Assembly (NCBI GenBank): GCA_016720685.1
Contig: JADKKC010000001.1
Location: 1 to 64,000 of the forward strand
Origin: Zoogloea sp.
GTDB taxonomy: Bacteria > Pseudomonadota > Gammaproteobacteria > Burkholderiales > Rhodocyclaceae
DNA: 64,000 bases
Direction of reading: 5' to 3'
Positions 15,867 to 24,550 of this stretch are shown piece by piece (positions within the stretch are counted from its first letter, which is position 1; each line of letters starts with the position of its first letter). Position numbers and translations under genes: made by a program. Below the pieces are notes generated by a model, which saw only the letters and a program-made list of their open reading frames with translations, was not told where the DNA came from and did no database searches.

Positions 15867-17980
15867 GGGCTTGCGTGGGCGCCCTGGCTGGCGAGAAAGT
15901 CGAAGAAATCGTCTTCGGGGATCGGCCTGGAAAACAGGAAGCCCTGGCCGTAGTTGCAGCCGGCGGCGGCCAGGAGCTCGCGCTGGGCTTCGGTTTCGAT
16001 GCCTTCGCCGACCACGGTCAGGCCGAGTTTGTGGGCCATGACGATGATCGCTTCGGTGATGGCCAGGTCGCCGGGGTGGGTGACGAGCTTGTGGATGAAA
16101 GAGCGGTCGATCTTCAGGGTGTCGATGTCCATGCGCGTGAGGTAGGCCATGGCCGAGTAGCCGGTGCCGAAGTCGTCGATGGAGAGCTGGATGCCGGCGG
16201 CGCGCAGGCGGGCCAGCTGGGCGGTGACGGCCGGCTGTTCGTCGAGGAGCAGGCGTTCGGTGATTTCGATGGCGATGCAGCGGCCCGGCAGTTCAAGGGC
16301 TTCGAGGCTCTCGAGAAGGACTTCGAGGGACTTGCCCTTGGCGAATTGCCGGGGCGAGGTGTTGATGGTGATCTGGATCGGGTGGGTTTCCCGGAGCTCG
16401 GGCGGCAGGCTTTGCTGCCAGCGCCGGGCGGTCGCGGCCGCGTGCTGGAAAACCCAGCTGCCGATGGTGTCGATGAGGCCGAGCTCCTCGGCCACCGGGA
16501 TGAAGACCTCGGGCGGGATCGGGCCGCGCTCCGGGTGCGTCCAGCGCAGCAGGGCTTCGGCCTTGTCGGGGCGGCCGCTGGCGAGGTTGACGATGGGCTG
16601 GTAGTGCAGCGAGAGCTGACCCGCGCCGAGGGCGAGGCGCAGATCCTTGCCGAGCTGGAGATGCTCCAGGGCGTTGGCCTGCATGGACGGCGAGAAATAG
16701 CTGAAGCGGTTCCGGCCGGCTTCCTTGGCGTGGTACATGGCCTGGTCGGCGTTTTTCAGGATGTCGGCGGGGGTTGTCGCGTCGGCCGGGCACAGGGTGA
16801 TGCCGATGCTGGCCGAGACATAGGCCACGTCGTTGCCGAGCTGGAAGGGCTGGCAGAGGGACTGGATGATGTCTTCGGCAATCCGCTCAATGGGCGCCCG
16901 CTCGGCCATGCCGGGCAGCAGCACGGTGAATTCGTCGCCGCCCTGGCGGGCCACGGTGTCCGATTCGCGCAGGCAGGCAACGATGCGCCGGGCGGCTTCG
17001 ACCAGCAGGCGGTCGCCGGCTTCGTGGCCGAGGGTGTCGTTCACTTCCTTGAAACGGTCCAGGTCGATGAACATCACCGCGACGCAGTCGTGGGAGCGGT
17101 GGGTGCGCTTGACGAGTTCGGCCAGCCGGTCGTTGAGCAGGCGGCGGTTGGGCAGGCCGGTGAGCGCGTCGTAGTTGGCCTGCATCCAGATCAGGGCTTC
17201 GGTCTGTTTCCGCTGGGTGATGTCGGTGATCACGCCGACCAGTCCGCCGAGTTGGCCGTCGGCTTTGAGATACGTGGCCTTGTTGTAGATCACGTCGCGG
17301 CGCTGGCCACCGGCCGACTCGACCGAGGCTTCGTAGGTTTGCACGCCCGGGTTGTCGAGCAGGGCCTGGTCGGCGGCGTGGTAGCGCTGGGCCAGATCAG
17401 GTGGCGACAGCTCGAATACCGTGCGCCCGATGATCGTGTCGCGGGGGCTTCCGAGGAAGGCTTCGAAGGCCTTGTTGCAGCCGACGTAGCGGCCCTGTTC
17501 GTCCTTGAAGAACAGCGGGCTGGGGATGGCCTCGATGAGCTGGGCGGTGAAGTTGAGCTGCTCGGTGGCGGTGCGTTCGGCGGCACGCCGGGCGGTGATG
17601 TCGATCAGCATGCCGATGATGGCCGGCTTGCCGGCAAACTCGGTGCGGGTTCCGAAGACTTCCAGCTCCAGCGCCCGCCCCTCGCGATGGGAGCCGTGGA
17701 AGGTGTAGTGCGCCGTTTCGGCGCTTCCGTCGATGCGCTTGTCGATGGCTTCCTGCACCTTGTCCAGGTCCTGGGGCTCGATCAGATCGGCGGGGCCGAA
17801 GCGGCCGCAGATGTCTTTCTGGGCGTAGCCGAACATTTCGGCAAAACGCGGGTTCACATAACGGAAGAGCCCGTTCTGGATGATGTAGACGCCGATCAGC
17901 GCGTTGCGCAAAAGGCCAAGGAATAGCCCGTCCGCCTCGCGGATGAGGTCTTCGGTCAGGGGTACGTGCGTGAGCGGCAT
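15863..17980 (-). CDS. PAS-PAS-GGDEF-EAL cyclic di-GMP protein
   Basis: A 705-residue cytoplasmic protein. Two PAS domains (about 20-135 and 145-265) precede a GGDEF domain with an intact RQGGDEF active site and an RESD product-inhibition site just before it. An EAL domain follows with KAEALLRW, EITERLL and DDFGTGYS, the residues needed for phosphodiesterase activity. Both catalytic halves therefore look intact. It is the first gene of the operon, its stop overlapping the hybrid kinase start as ATGA, so cyclic di-GMP turnover is co-produced with a phosphorelay. The signal sensed by the PAS domains is unknown. Confidence 0.93.
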   Translation of the reverse strand: MPLTHVPLTEDLIREADGLFLGLLRNALIGVYIIQNGLFRYVNPRFAEMFGYAQKDICGRFGPADLIEPQDLDKVQEAIDKRIDGSAETAHYTFHGSHREGRALELEVFGTRTEFAGKPAIIGMLIDITARRAAERTATEQLNFTAQLIEAIPSPLFFKDEQGRYVGCNKAFEAFLGSPRDTIIGRTVFELSPPDLAQRYHAADQALLDNPGVQTYEASVESAGGQRRDVIYNKATYLKADGQLGGLVGVITDITQRKQTEALIWMQANYDALTGLPNRRLLNDRLAELVKRTHRSHDCVAVMFIDLDRFKEVNDTLGHEAGDRLLVEAARRIVACLRESDTVARQGGDEFTVLLPGMAERAPIERIAEDIIQSLCQPFQLGNDVAYVSASIGITLCPADATTPADILKNADQAMYHAKEAGRNRFSYFSPSMQANALEHLQLGKDLRLALGAGQLSLHYQPIVNLASGRPDKAEALLRWTHPERGPIPPEVFIPVAEELGLIDTIGSWVFQHAAATARRWQQSLPPELRETHPIQITINTSPRQFAKGKSLEVLLESLEALELPGRCIAIEITERLLLDEQPAVTAQLARLRAAGIQLSIDDFGTGYSAMAYLTRMDIDTLKIDRSFIHKLVTHPGDLAITEAIIVMAHKLGLTVVGEGIETEAQRELLAAAGCNYGQGFLFSRPIPEDDFFDFLASQGAHASP

Positions 17981-18010
17981 GGGCGGGGTTCGGAAGTCTG
18001 GCTGGGTATT

Positions 18011-19033
18011 TTAGGTGTCGTCGCCGGCGGTGAGCGGGGCACTGTTCGCGAGTTGCTTGCGATAGCGCTCCGGCGACAGGCCGGTCCAGCTGGTGAAGGC
18101 GCGGTAGAAGGCCGAGGTGTCGGCATAGCCCAGGTCGGCGGCCACGCGGGCGATGGGCTGGCGGGTTTTGGTGAGGCGGGCCAGTGCGATGTCGCGGCGC
18201 AGGGCTTCCTTGATGCTGCGAAAACTGGCGCCTTCCTCGTCGAGCCGGCGGTGCAGGGTGCGTGGCGACATGTGCAGGCGCTTGGCCACTTCGTCCTGCG
18301 ACAGGCTGGCCGGCAGGGCGTCGCGGATCAGGTCGCGCACGCGCAGCACGGTGGCGCGGTCGCGCCGGTAAAGCATGCTGATGCGCCCCGGCGCGCCCTC
18401 GAGAAAGCTCGCCAGCGCCGCTTCATCGCGGCGGATCGGCAGGTCGAGCAGGGTGGCGTTGAAACGGGCGGTGAGCCGGCTGCCGCCGACGAAGCTGGAT
18501 CGCTCGGTGTACACCAGCGTGTAGTCATCGGCATGGGCCGGGCGGCTGAACGGAAAATCCACTGAATCCAGCGCCAGCCCGCGCCCGACCAGCCAGCATG
18601 ACAGGCTGTGGATGAGGCGCAGCAGCCATTCGAAGGCGAACACGCGGGCCGGGTCGTCGGGGCCGGCCATGAGCGGCGCGGCCTCGGTGATCCGCAGCTC
18701 GGCCCGGTCGACACTGCGCTCGATGCTGACTGCGAGGTCGGGCAGCACGATCGACAGGAAGCGTCGCGCCCGGTCGAGGCTGTCGGCCAGGCTGGGGGCG
18801 CCGAGCATGCCGCGGCACAGGAATTCGAAGCTCCCCGGCCGCATCCGGGTGTCGAACAGCCCGAAAGCTTCGTCGTCCAGATCGGCGATGATGCGGTTGT
18901 AGAGCGTGGCGTAACGATTCACCGGAACCCGGCTGGCCGTGTCTGCAAGATTGATGTCGAGGCCGGCAAGCAGGTGGACAGGATTTTTGTTGCGATGCAG
19001 CATGCCCGACAGCATGCCGCTGACGAAACCCAT
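18011..19033 (-). CDS. AraC family transcriptional regulator
   Basis: A 340-residue regulator with the N-terminal domain of the Arabinose_bd (PF12625) type and a C-terminal double helix-turn-helix: SQDEVAKRLHMSPRTLHRRL and IARVAADLGYADTSAFYRAF followed by TGLSPERYRK. The ATG at 19033 is used; 19015 and 19003 are internal alternatives. It is divergent from icmF with 189 bases between, so it is the natural candidate regulator of the mutase, perhaps responding to a branched acyl compound (inference from position). Confidence 0.88.
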   Translation of the reverse strand: MGFVSGMLSGMLHRNKNPVHLLAGLDINLADTASRVPVNRYATLYNRIIADLDDEAFGLFDTRMRPGSFEFLCRGMLGAPSLADSLDRARRFLSIVLPDLAVSIERSVDRAELRITEAAPLMAGPDDPARVFAFEWLLRLIHSLSCWLVGRGLALDSVDFPFSRPAHADDYTLVYTERSSFVGGSRLTARFNATLLDLPIRRDEAALASFLEGAPGRISMLYRRDRATVLRVRDLIRDALPASLSQDEVAKRLHMSPRTLHRRLDEEGASFRSIKEALRRDIALARLTKTRQPIARVAADLGYADTSAFYRAFTSWTGLSPERYRKQLANSAPLTAGDDT

Positions 19034-19157
19034 TGAAACGCTTGTAAGTTTGCGGTTGTGGCTGGCGGGCAAGGGACATTCTCCGTTCCGGTTAGCCGTG
19101 CTGAAGGGAGTAAATGCAGCTTGGCGGATTTTGCACGAATCCCGTCGCAAACGGCAA

Positions 19158-19186
19158 TGGCAAAGGCGTGAGCAGGCTCCTAATAT
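19158..19186 (+). promoter_or_regulatory. Candidate icmF promoter
   Basis: TAATAT at 19181-19186 is a good -10 match, with a weak -35 (TGGCAA) 17 bases upstream. It lies 37 bases before the icmF ATG within the divergent region. The poor -35 would fit dependence on an activator such as the divergent AraC protein. Confidence 0.4.
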
Positions 19187-19222
19187 GTGCGGACCGATAA
19201 ACATGATGTGGGGGAGACAACC

Positions 19223-22200
19223 ATGACCGACCTGAGCGTTGCCAAGAAACTCGTCGCTTACAAGCCCAAGAACAAGGTGCGTTTCGTTACTGCTGCGGCG
19301 CTTTTCGATGGCCACGATGCGTCGATCAACATCATGCGGCGGATTCTTCAATCCACCGGCTCCGAGGTGATCCACCTCGGGCACAACCGTTCGGTAGGCG
19401 AGATCGTCAATGCCGCGCTGCAGGAAGACGTGCAGGGCATTGCGATCACGTCCTACCAGGGCGGTCACGTAGAGTTCTTCAAATACATGATCGACCTGCT
19501 GCGCGAAAACGGCGGCGAGAACATCAAGGTCTTCGGCGGCGGCGGCGGCGTGATCGTGCCGGCCGAGATCAAGGAACTCCAGGAATACGGCGTCACCCGC
19601 ATCTATTCGCCCGAAGACGGCGCGGTGCTGGGCCTGCAGGGCATGATCAACGACCTCGTCGAGCGTTGCGACCAGGATCTTTCCGGTGCCGTGCCCAAGG
19701 GCGCCGACACCATCATCGCCGCGCTCAAATCGGGCGACCGCCGTGCGCTGGCCCGCGTCATCACCGGCCTTGAAAACGGTGTCTATGGCGACGAAGTCAA
19801 GGCCGCGCTGATCGAAGCCGCCAAGAGCCTCAAGGTGCCGGCCCTCGGCATCACCGGTACCGGCGGCGCAGGCAAGTCCAGCCTCACCGACGAACTGGTG
19901 CGGCGCTTCCGCCTCGACCAGGAAGACAAGGTCAAGCTGGCGATCATCTCCATCGACCCGTCGCGCAAACGCACCGGCGGCGCGCTGCTGGGCGACCGAA
20001 TCCGCATGAATGCCATCGAGCACCCGAACATCTTCATGCGCTCGCTGGCCACCCGCGACACCGGCAAGGAAGTCTCCGTGGCGCTGCCCGAAGTCATCGC
20101 CGCCACCCGCCTGGCCGGTTTCGACATGGTGATCGTCGAGACCTCCGGCATCGGCCAGGGCGACGCCGCCATCGTGCCTTTCGTCGATGTCTCGCTTTAC
20201 GTGATGACCCCGGAGTTCGGCGCCGCCAGCCAGCTCGAGAAGATCGACATGCTCGATTTCGCCGATTTCGTGGCGATCAACAAGTTCGACCGCAAGGGCG
20301 CCGAAGACGCGCTGCGCGATGTGCGCAAGCAATACCAGCGCAACCGCGAGCTGTTCAATACCAACACCGACGAAATGCCGGTGTTCGGCACCATGGCCGC
20401 CCGCTTCAACGACGACGGCGTGACCGCGCTGTTCCAGGCCCTCGCCCCGGCGCTGGTCGCCAAGGGCCTCAAGCTCGCCAAGGCCAGGCTGCCTATCGTG
20501 GGCGTCAAGGCTTCGAGCCGCGGCCGTGCCATCGTGCCCGCCGAACGCGTCCGCTACCTTGCCGAAATCGCCGACGCGGTGCGCGGCTACCACAAGCACA
20601 CTGCCGTTCAGGCCCGCGTGGCCCGCGAACGCCAGGCCCTGCGCATTTCCAAGGGGCTGTTTGAAGGCTGCAAGAAAGACGCCGGCTCCTTTGACGAGCT
20701 GATCGAATGGAAGGACGGCGAACTGACCGGCTCTTCCAGGAAGCTGCTCGACATGTGGCCGAAGACCGTCGAGCTCTACGCGGCCGATGAATACGTCGTG
20801 AAGATCCGCGACAAGGAAATCCGCACCGTCCTCACCTCCGAATCGCTCTCGGGCAGCAAGATCCGCAAGGTGGCCCTGCCGCGCTTCGAGGACGACGGCG
20901 AAACCCTGCGCTTCCTGATGAAGGAAAACGTCCCCGGCTCCTTCCCCTACACCGCCGGCGTGTTCGCCTTCAAGCGCGAAGGTGAAGACCCCACCCGGAT
21001 GTTCGCCGGCGAAGGCGATGCCTTCCGCACCAATCGCCGCTTCAAGAAGGTTTCGGAAGGCATGCCCGCGCACCGCCTCTCCACGGCCTTCGACTCGGTC
21101 ACGCTCTACGGCTGCGACCCCGATCCGCGTCCGGACATCTACGGCAAGATCGGCAACTCCGGCGTGTCCATCGCCACCCTCGATGACATGAAGGTGCTCT
21201 ACGACGGCTTCGAGCTGGTCAACCCGACCACCTCCGTGTCGATGACCATCAACGGCCCGGCGCCGATCATCCTGGCGATGTTCTTCAACACCGCGCTCGA
21301 GCAGCAGCTCGCCAAGTTCAAGGTTCAGAACGGCCGCGAGGCCACCGATGACGAAGTCCAGAAGATTCGCGCTTGGGTGCTCGCCAACGTGCGTGGCACG
21401 GTGCAGGCCGATATCCTCAAGGAAGACCAGGGCCAGAACACCTGCATCTTCAGCACCGAATTCGCCCTCAAGATGATGGGCGACATCCAGGAGTTCTTTG
21501 TGCACAACCAGGTGCAGAACTTCTACTCGGTGTCGATCTCGGGCTACCACATCGCCGAAGCTGGCGCCAACCCGATCAGCCAGCTCGCCTTTACGCTGTC
21601 CAACGGTTTCACCTACGTGGAAAGCTACCTGGCCCGCGGCATGCACATTGATGATTTCGCGCCCAACCTGTCCTTCTTCTTCAGCAACGGCATGGACCCG
21701 GAATACTCCGTGATCGGCCGTGTCGCCCGCCGCATCTGGGCCGTGGCCATGAAGGACAAGTACGGCGCCAACGAGCGCAGCCAGAAGCTGAAGTACCACA
21801 TCCAGACCTCCGGCCGTTCGCTGCACGCCCAGGAAATGGACTTCAACGACATCCGCACCACGCTGCAAGCGCTGATCGCCATTTACGACAACTGCAACTC
21901 GCTGCACACCAACGCCTACGACGAAGCGATCACCACGCCGACCGAGGAATCCGTGCGCCGCGCCATGGCGATCCAGCTGATCATCAACCGCGAATGGGGC
22001 CTGGCCCGCAACGAAAACCCCAACCAGGGCGCCTTCATCATCGACGAACTCACCGACCTCGTCGAAGAAGCGGTGCTCAAGGAGTTCGAAGCCATCAGCT
22101 CCCGCGGCGGCGTGCTCGGCGCGATGGAAACCGGCTTCCAGCGCGGCAAGATCCAGGAAGAGTCGCTCTACTACGAGCACAAGAAGCACGACGGCTCCTA

Positions 22201-22489
22201 CCCGATCATTGGCGTGAATACCTTCCTCAACCCGAAGGGCATGGCTCAGCAGGACATCGAACTGGCCCGTTCCAGCGAGGACGAAAAGCAGGGTCAGCTC
22301 ACCCGCCTCTCCGACTTCCAGACCCGCAACGCCGATCAGGCTCCGCAGTGGCTGGCCAGGCTGCAGCAAACCGTCATCGAAAACGGCAACGTTTTTGCGG
22401 TGCTGGTGGAGGCGGTGAAGTACTGCTCGCTGGGGCAGATCACCACGGCGCTGTACGACGTGGGTGGTCAGTATCGGCGCAGCATGTAA
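19223..22489 (+). CDS. icmF: Fused isobutyryl-CoA mutase IcmF
   Basis: A 1,088-residue fusion of a B12-dependent acyl-CoA mutase with its G-protein chaperone. It interconverts isobutyryl-CoA and butyryl-CoA; some relatives act on pivalyl-CoA. The N-terminal cobalamin domain has FDGHDASIN, with His31 as the likely cobalt ligand, and a glycine-rich GGGGG loop. A MeaB-like GTPase follows with P-loop [12 protein letters not shown] (residues 209-220), then the TIM-barrel mutase domain ([35 protein letters not shown]). Order and length match IcmF, not methylmalonyl-CoA mutase. GGGGGAG precedes the ATG at 19223. Mutase and chaperone in one chain need no partner genes. A hairpin terminator follows. 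Confidence 0.96.
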   Translation: MTDLSVAKKLVAYKPKNKVRFVTAAALFDGHDASINIMRRILQSTGSEVIHLGHNRSVGEIVNAALQEDVQGIAITSYQGGHVEFFKYMIDLLRENGGENIKVFGGGGGVIVPAEIKELQEYGVTRIYSPEDGAVLGLQGMINDLVERCDQDLSGAVPKGADTIIAALKSGDRRALARVITGLENGVYGDEVKAALIEAAKSLKVPALGITGTGGAGKSSLTDELVRRFRLDQEDKVKLAIISIDPSRKRTGGALLGDRIRMNAIEHPNIFMRSLATRDTGKEVSVALPEVIAATRLAGFDMVIVETSGIGQGDAAIVPFVDVSLYVMTPEFGAASQLEKIDMLDFADFVAINKFDRKGAEDALRDVRKQYQRNRELFNTNTDEMPVFGTMAARFNDDGVTALFQALAPALVAKGLKLAKARLPIVGVKASSRGRAIVPAERVRYLAEIADAVRGYHKHTAVQARVARERQALRISKGLFEGCKKDAGSFDELIEWKDGELTGSSRKLLDMWPKTVELYAADEYVVKIRDKEIRTVLTSESLSGSKIRKVALPRFEDDGETLRFLMKENVPGSFPYTAGVFAFKREGEDPTRMFAGEGDAFRTNRRFKKVSEGMPAHRLSTAFDSVTLYGCDPDPRPDIYGKIGNSGVSIATLDDMKVLYDGFELVNPTTSVSMTINGPAPIILAMFFNTALEQQLAKFKVQNGREATDDEVQKIRAWVLANVRGTVQADILKEDQGQNTCIFSTEFALKMMGDIQEFFVHNQVQNFYSVSISGYHIAEAGANPISQLAFTLSNGFTYVESYLARGMHIDDFAPNLSFFFSNGMDPEYSVIGRVARRIWAVAMKDKYGANERSQKLKYHIQTSGRSLHAQEMDFNDIRTTLQALIAIYDNCNSLHTNAYDEAITTPTEESVRRAMAIQLIINREWGLARNENPNQGAFIIDELTDLVEEAVLKEFEAISSRGGVLGAMETGFQRGKIQEESLYYEHKKHDGSYPIIGVNTFLNPKGMAQQDIELARSSEDEKQGQLTRLSDFQTRNADQAPQWLARLQQTVIENGNVFAVLVEAVKYCSLGQITTALYDVGGQYRRSM

Positions 22490-23985
22490 GGCTTTGCGGG
22501 CTTCGGCCGCTGTAACGCAATAAAGCAAACGGCGCCTCGGCGCCGTTGTGCTTTGACCTGGCGGGTGGTGGCCGGTGCCTTGCACCCTGACGGAGATGGC
22601 GCGCTGGCGACGAAGCTGGCCGCCGGGCCAGCTGCCGCCGCGGCTTTCACGCCGACCTTGTTGGGCGTGTAAGTGATCGATACGTTCGCCGTGCTTGTGC
22701 CCGCCAGGATGATCGCGCTGGCTGATACAAGGTTCGGGTTCTCCAGGTCACTCAAGGTCAGCTGGTATGTGTCCGGAATCAAGTTGTCAAAGGCGAACTG
22801 GCCATTGGCGTCTACCGGCGCCACCAGCCGTAAGTGATTGTTATAGCCGCGCAGCAGGATTTTCTTGCCTGCCAGCGTGGTCATGGGTACGCCGTCCGGT
22901 GCTACCAGTTTGCCGGCCATCTTGGCGCCGCGGTGGATCGCCATGAGTTCATGGGAGGATGCGAATTCGCCGTCTTTCGACACGAAGTTCAGCGATACCG
23001 TCAGCGCACCCGCCGGTAGGGCAGCCATCAGTTGCTGCAGCTTGGTGCCGGAGATCGTGAACGTCGTGCTGGCCGGATCGTAGGTCCAGTAGCTCTTCAA
23101 GCTGACCGCGGTATTGTTGGCGTCGATGGCCAGGCCGTCGCTGTCATCCCCGAGTTCGGTCGACGCTGCGCCTTCCAGCTTGAAGGTCAGCGTATTGCCG
23201 AGGATGCTGTTGTTCGGTCCCAGGCCGCCTACCATCAGATTGGGCGGGTTTTCCGGCACGCTGCCATCGTCGCGCGGCTCCACATGCAACAGCAGCTCCT
23301 GCGGACGCTCTGTGACGATGGGAAGTGACAGCACGGTTGAGCCGTTCGGGCCGCTCAGTGTGAATTCCGCCTGCTGCGGTGCACCGGTATCGCCCGGTGT
23401 CGAGAAGCGCAAGCTGCCGTCTTTGAGCAGTACGTCGGTGACGGCACCAGCCACGGTGACTTTGTCGACATTTTCTGGCACCCCGATGTCGGCCAGAGGT
23501 AGCACCACCACTTCGGCTGGTTTCACGGGAGCCAGTTGCTGCACGTCGGTGGACGTGATCTTCCACGACAGGTTGGACGGATCGAACGGCAGTGTACGGT
23601 CGATGCGCAGCACGATCACATCAGTTGGTGTCACGGTGGTACTGATGCCGATGCTTCCAACCGCAACAGTGCCGTCGACTATGGTCGTTCCGGCTGGCAC
23701 GGCCAGTAATTCGGCAAGAACATTAGCCGCGCCGGAAACGCCATTATTGCGGACGGATACACGATACGTATATTCATGGACGGTTCTGCTGATGCGCTTC
23801 TCGGCCACCTTCCTCAGCTCGACCACTTCGAAGTGCGCGGCCATGGCGGACTTTTTCAGCGCGGTCCCGCCCATGTGCACTTTAACCGTGGCGTCAGGCA
23901 TGTCCGCGCCCTGATCTCCGCCGCAACCGGCCAGCGTGGCAGTCAGTACCGTCACGCGGAATGTTTCTTTTATCCACGGTTTCAT
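22468..23985 (-). CDS. Lipoprotein with Ig-like modules, 3' end altered
   Basis: A 505-residue secreted lipoprotein with a clear lipobox (TLAGC, lipidated Cys21). The body is rich in Ser, Thr, Val and Gly, with beta-sandwich character: a conserved-repeat-like module ([18 protein letters not shown]) near residues 70-130 and a carboxypeptidase-regulatory-like module ([21 protein letters not shown]) near 385-415. No enzyme motif is seen. The last 40 or so residues are basic and come from reading antisense through the icmF terminator and its last 22 coding bases. The natural stop has therefore probably been lost by deletion or rearrangement. It is translationally coupled (ATGA) to the PEP-CTERM stub upstream. 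Confidence 0.65.
   Translation of the reverse strand: MKPWIKETFRVTVLTATLAGCGGDQGADMPDATVKVHMGGTALKKSAMAAHFEVVELRKVAEKRISRTVHEYTYRVSVRNNGVSGAANVLAELLAVPAGTTIVDGTVAVGSIGISTTVTPTDVIVLRIDRTLPFDPSNLSWKITSTDVQQLAPVKPAEVVVLPLADIGVPENVDKVTVAGAVTDVLLKDGSLRFSTPGDTGAPQQAEFTLSGPNGSTVLSLPIVTERPQELLLHVEPRDDGSVPENPPNLMVGGLGPNNSILGNTLTFKLEGAASTELGDDSDGLAIDANNTAVSLKSYWTYDPASTTFTISGTKLQQLMAALPAGALTVSLNFVSKDGEFASSHELMAIHRGAKMAGKLVAPDGVPMTTLAGKKILLRGYNNHLRLVAPVDANGQFAFDNLIPDTYQLTLSDLENPNLVSASAIILAGTSTANVSITYTPNKVGVKAAAAAGPAASFVASAPSPSGCKAPATTRQVKAQRRRGAVCFIALQRPKPAKPYMLRRY
22522..22554 (+). terminator. Terminator hairpin after icmF
   Basis: AACGGCGCC and GGCGCCGTT form a perfect nine-base stem with a two-base TC spacer, extended by outer AAAGC/GCTTT. 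The same core recurs at 28903-28924 behind another gene. On the opposite strand the lipoprotein frame is read through it. Confidence 0.8.
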
Positions 23986-24248
23986 TGCACACCTCCATGG
24001 CGACGTTGCCAGTAAGCCAGCGCCCCCAGACCGGCCAGCATAAGCGGCAAAGTGCCGGGCTGCGGCACGCTGGAGCGCGCGCCACTGTCGAGCTCATCGA
24101 ACGAATTCGGATCAACGATGGAAAACAGCTGCGAACCGGGTGTGCCTGCGCCCAGGTAGTCGAACGTCACGGAAAATCCGCCCAGGGCATCGCCGAGGGC
24201 TATGCCGTCGGCCAGCGTCATCGAAATCCCCTGGAACAAACGTCCCAT
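23982..24248 (-). CDS. PEP-CTERM protein stub lacking a signal peptide
   Basis: An 88-residue frame ending in a PEP-CTERM sorting signal: VPQPGTLPLMLAGLGALAYW, then RRHGG. This signal is normally cut and anchored by exosortase in proteins that also carry an N-terminal signal peptide. None is present here; the protein starts MGRLFQGISMTLAD and runs into FSVTFDYLGAGTPGSQ, a type of segment usually found late in such proteins. It therefore looks like the 3' piece of a larger gene. A GGAG seven bases before the ATG and the ATGA overlap with the lipoprotein suggest it can still be translated. Without export the sorting signal would be useless. Confidence 0.6.
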   Translation of the reverse strand: MGRLFQGISMTLADGIALGDALGGFSVTFDYLGAGTPGSQLFSIVDPNSFDELDSGARSSVPQPGTLPLMLAGLGALAYWQRRHGGVQ

Positions 24249-24550
24249 AAGAAATCTCCATTTTTAAAGCAAGGGGCAGGAGTGAATGCAGAATGCATTT
24301 TTGTTTAGTCTAAAACAACTTTTGTGCAGATCAGCCTGAATCCGTGACCGCAGCTTTTGTACCCGGAAGCCTGTTCGCATAGCGCCACGAAATCGTTTCG
24401 AATTGAGATCTGAGCCCGGATTGGGCATGAGAAAGCACCGCCAGGCGAAATGGAGGCGTGTGTGTACAGGCAGCTACGGGCAGCTACGGGCTTGCGCCGG
24501 CTTTCTCTTTGGATGGACGCGGGCGGCGATGCCGATGATTTCCTGGGCAG
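24249..24550. other. Intergenic region with a small tandem repeat
   Basis: 302 bases, AT-rich near 24290-24330, presumably the promoter region of the PEP-CTERM stub/lipoprotein pair. GGCAGCTACGG occurs twice in tandem around 24470-24492. No gene was supported. Confidence 0.5.

Noticed and set aside
18011..22585. A 1,524-codon open frame on the minus strand opposite icmF
   Set aside because: Its left end is the real AraC gene; the rest is antisense to the well-conserved icmF and shows the Val/Gly/His-rich look of a high-GC shadow frame.
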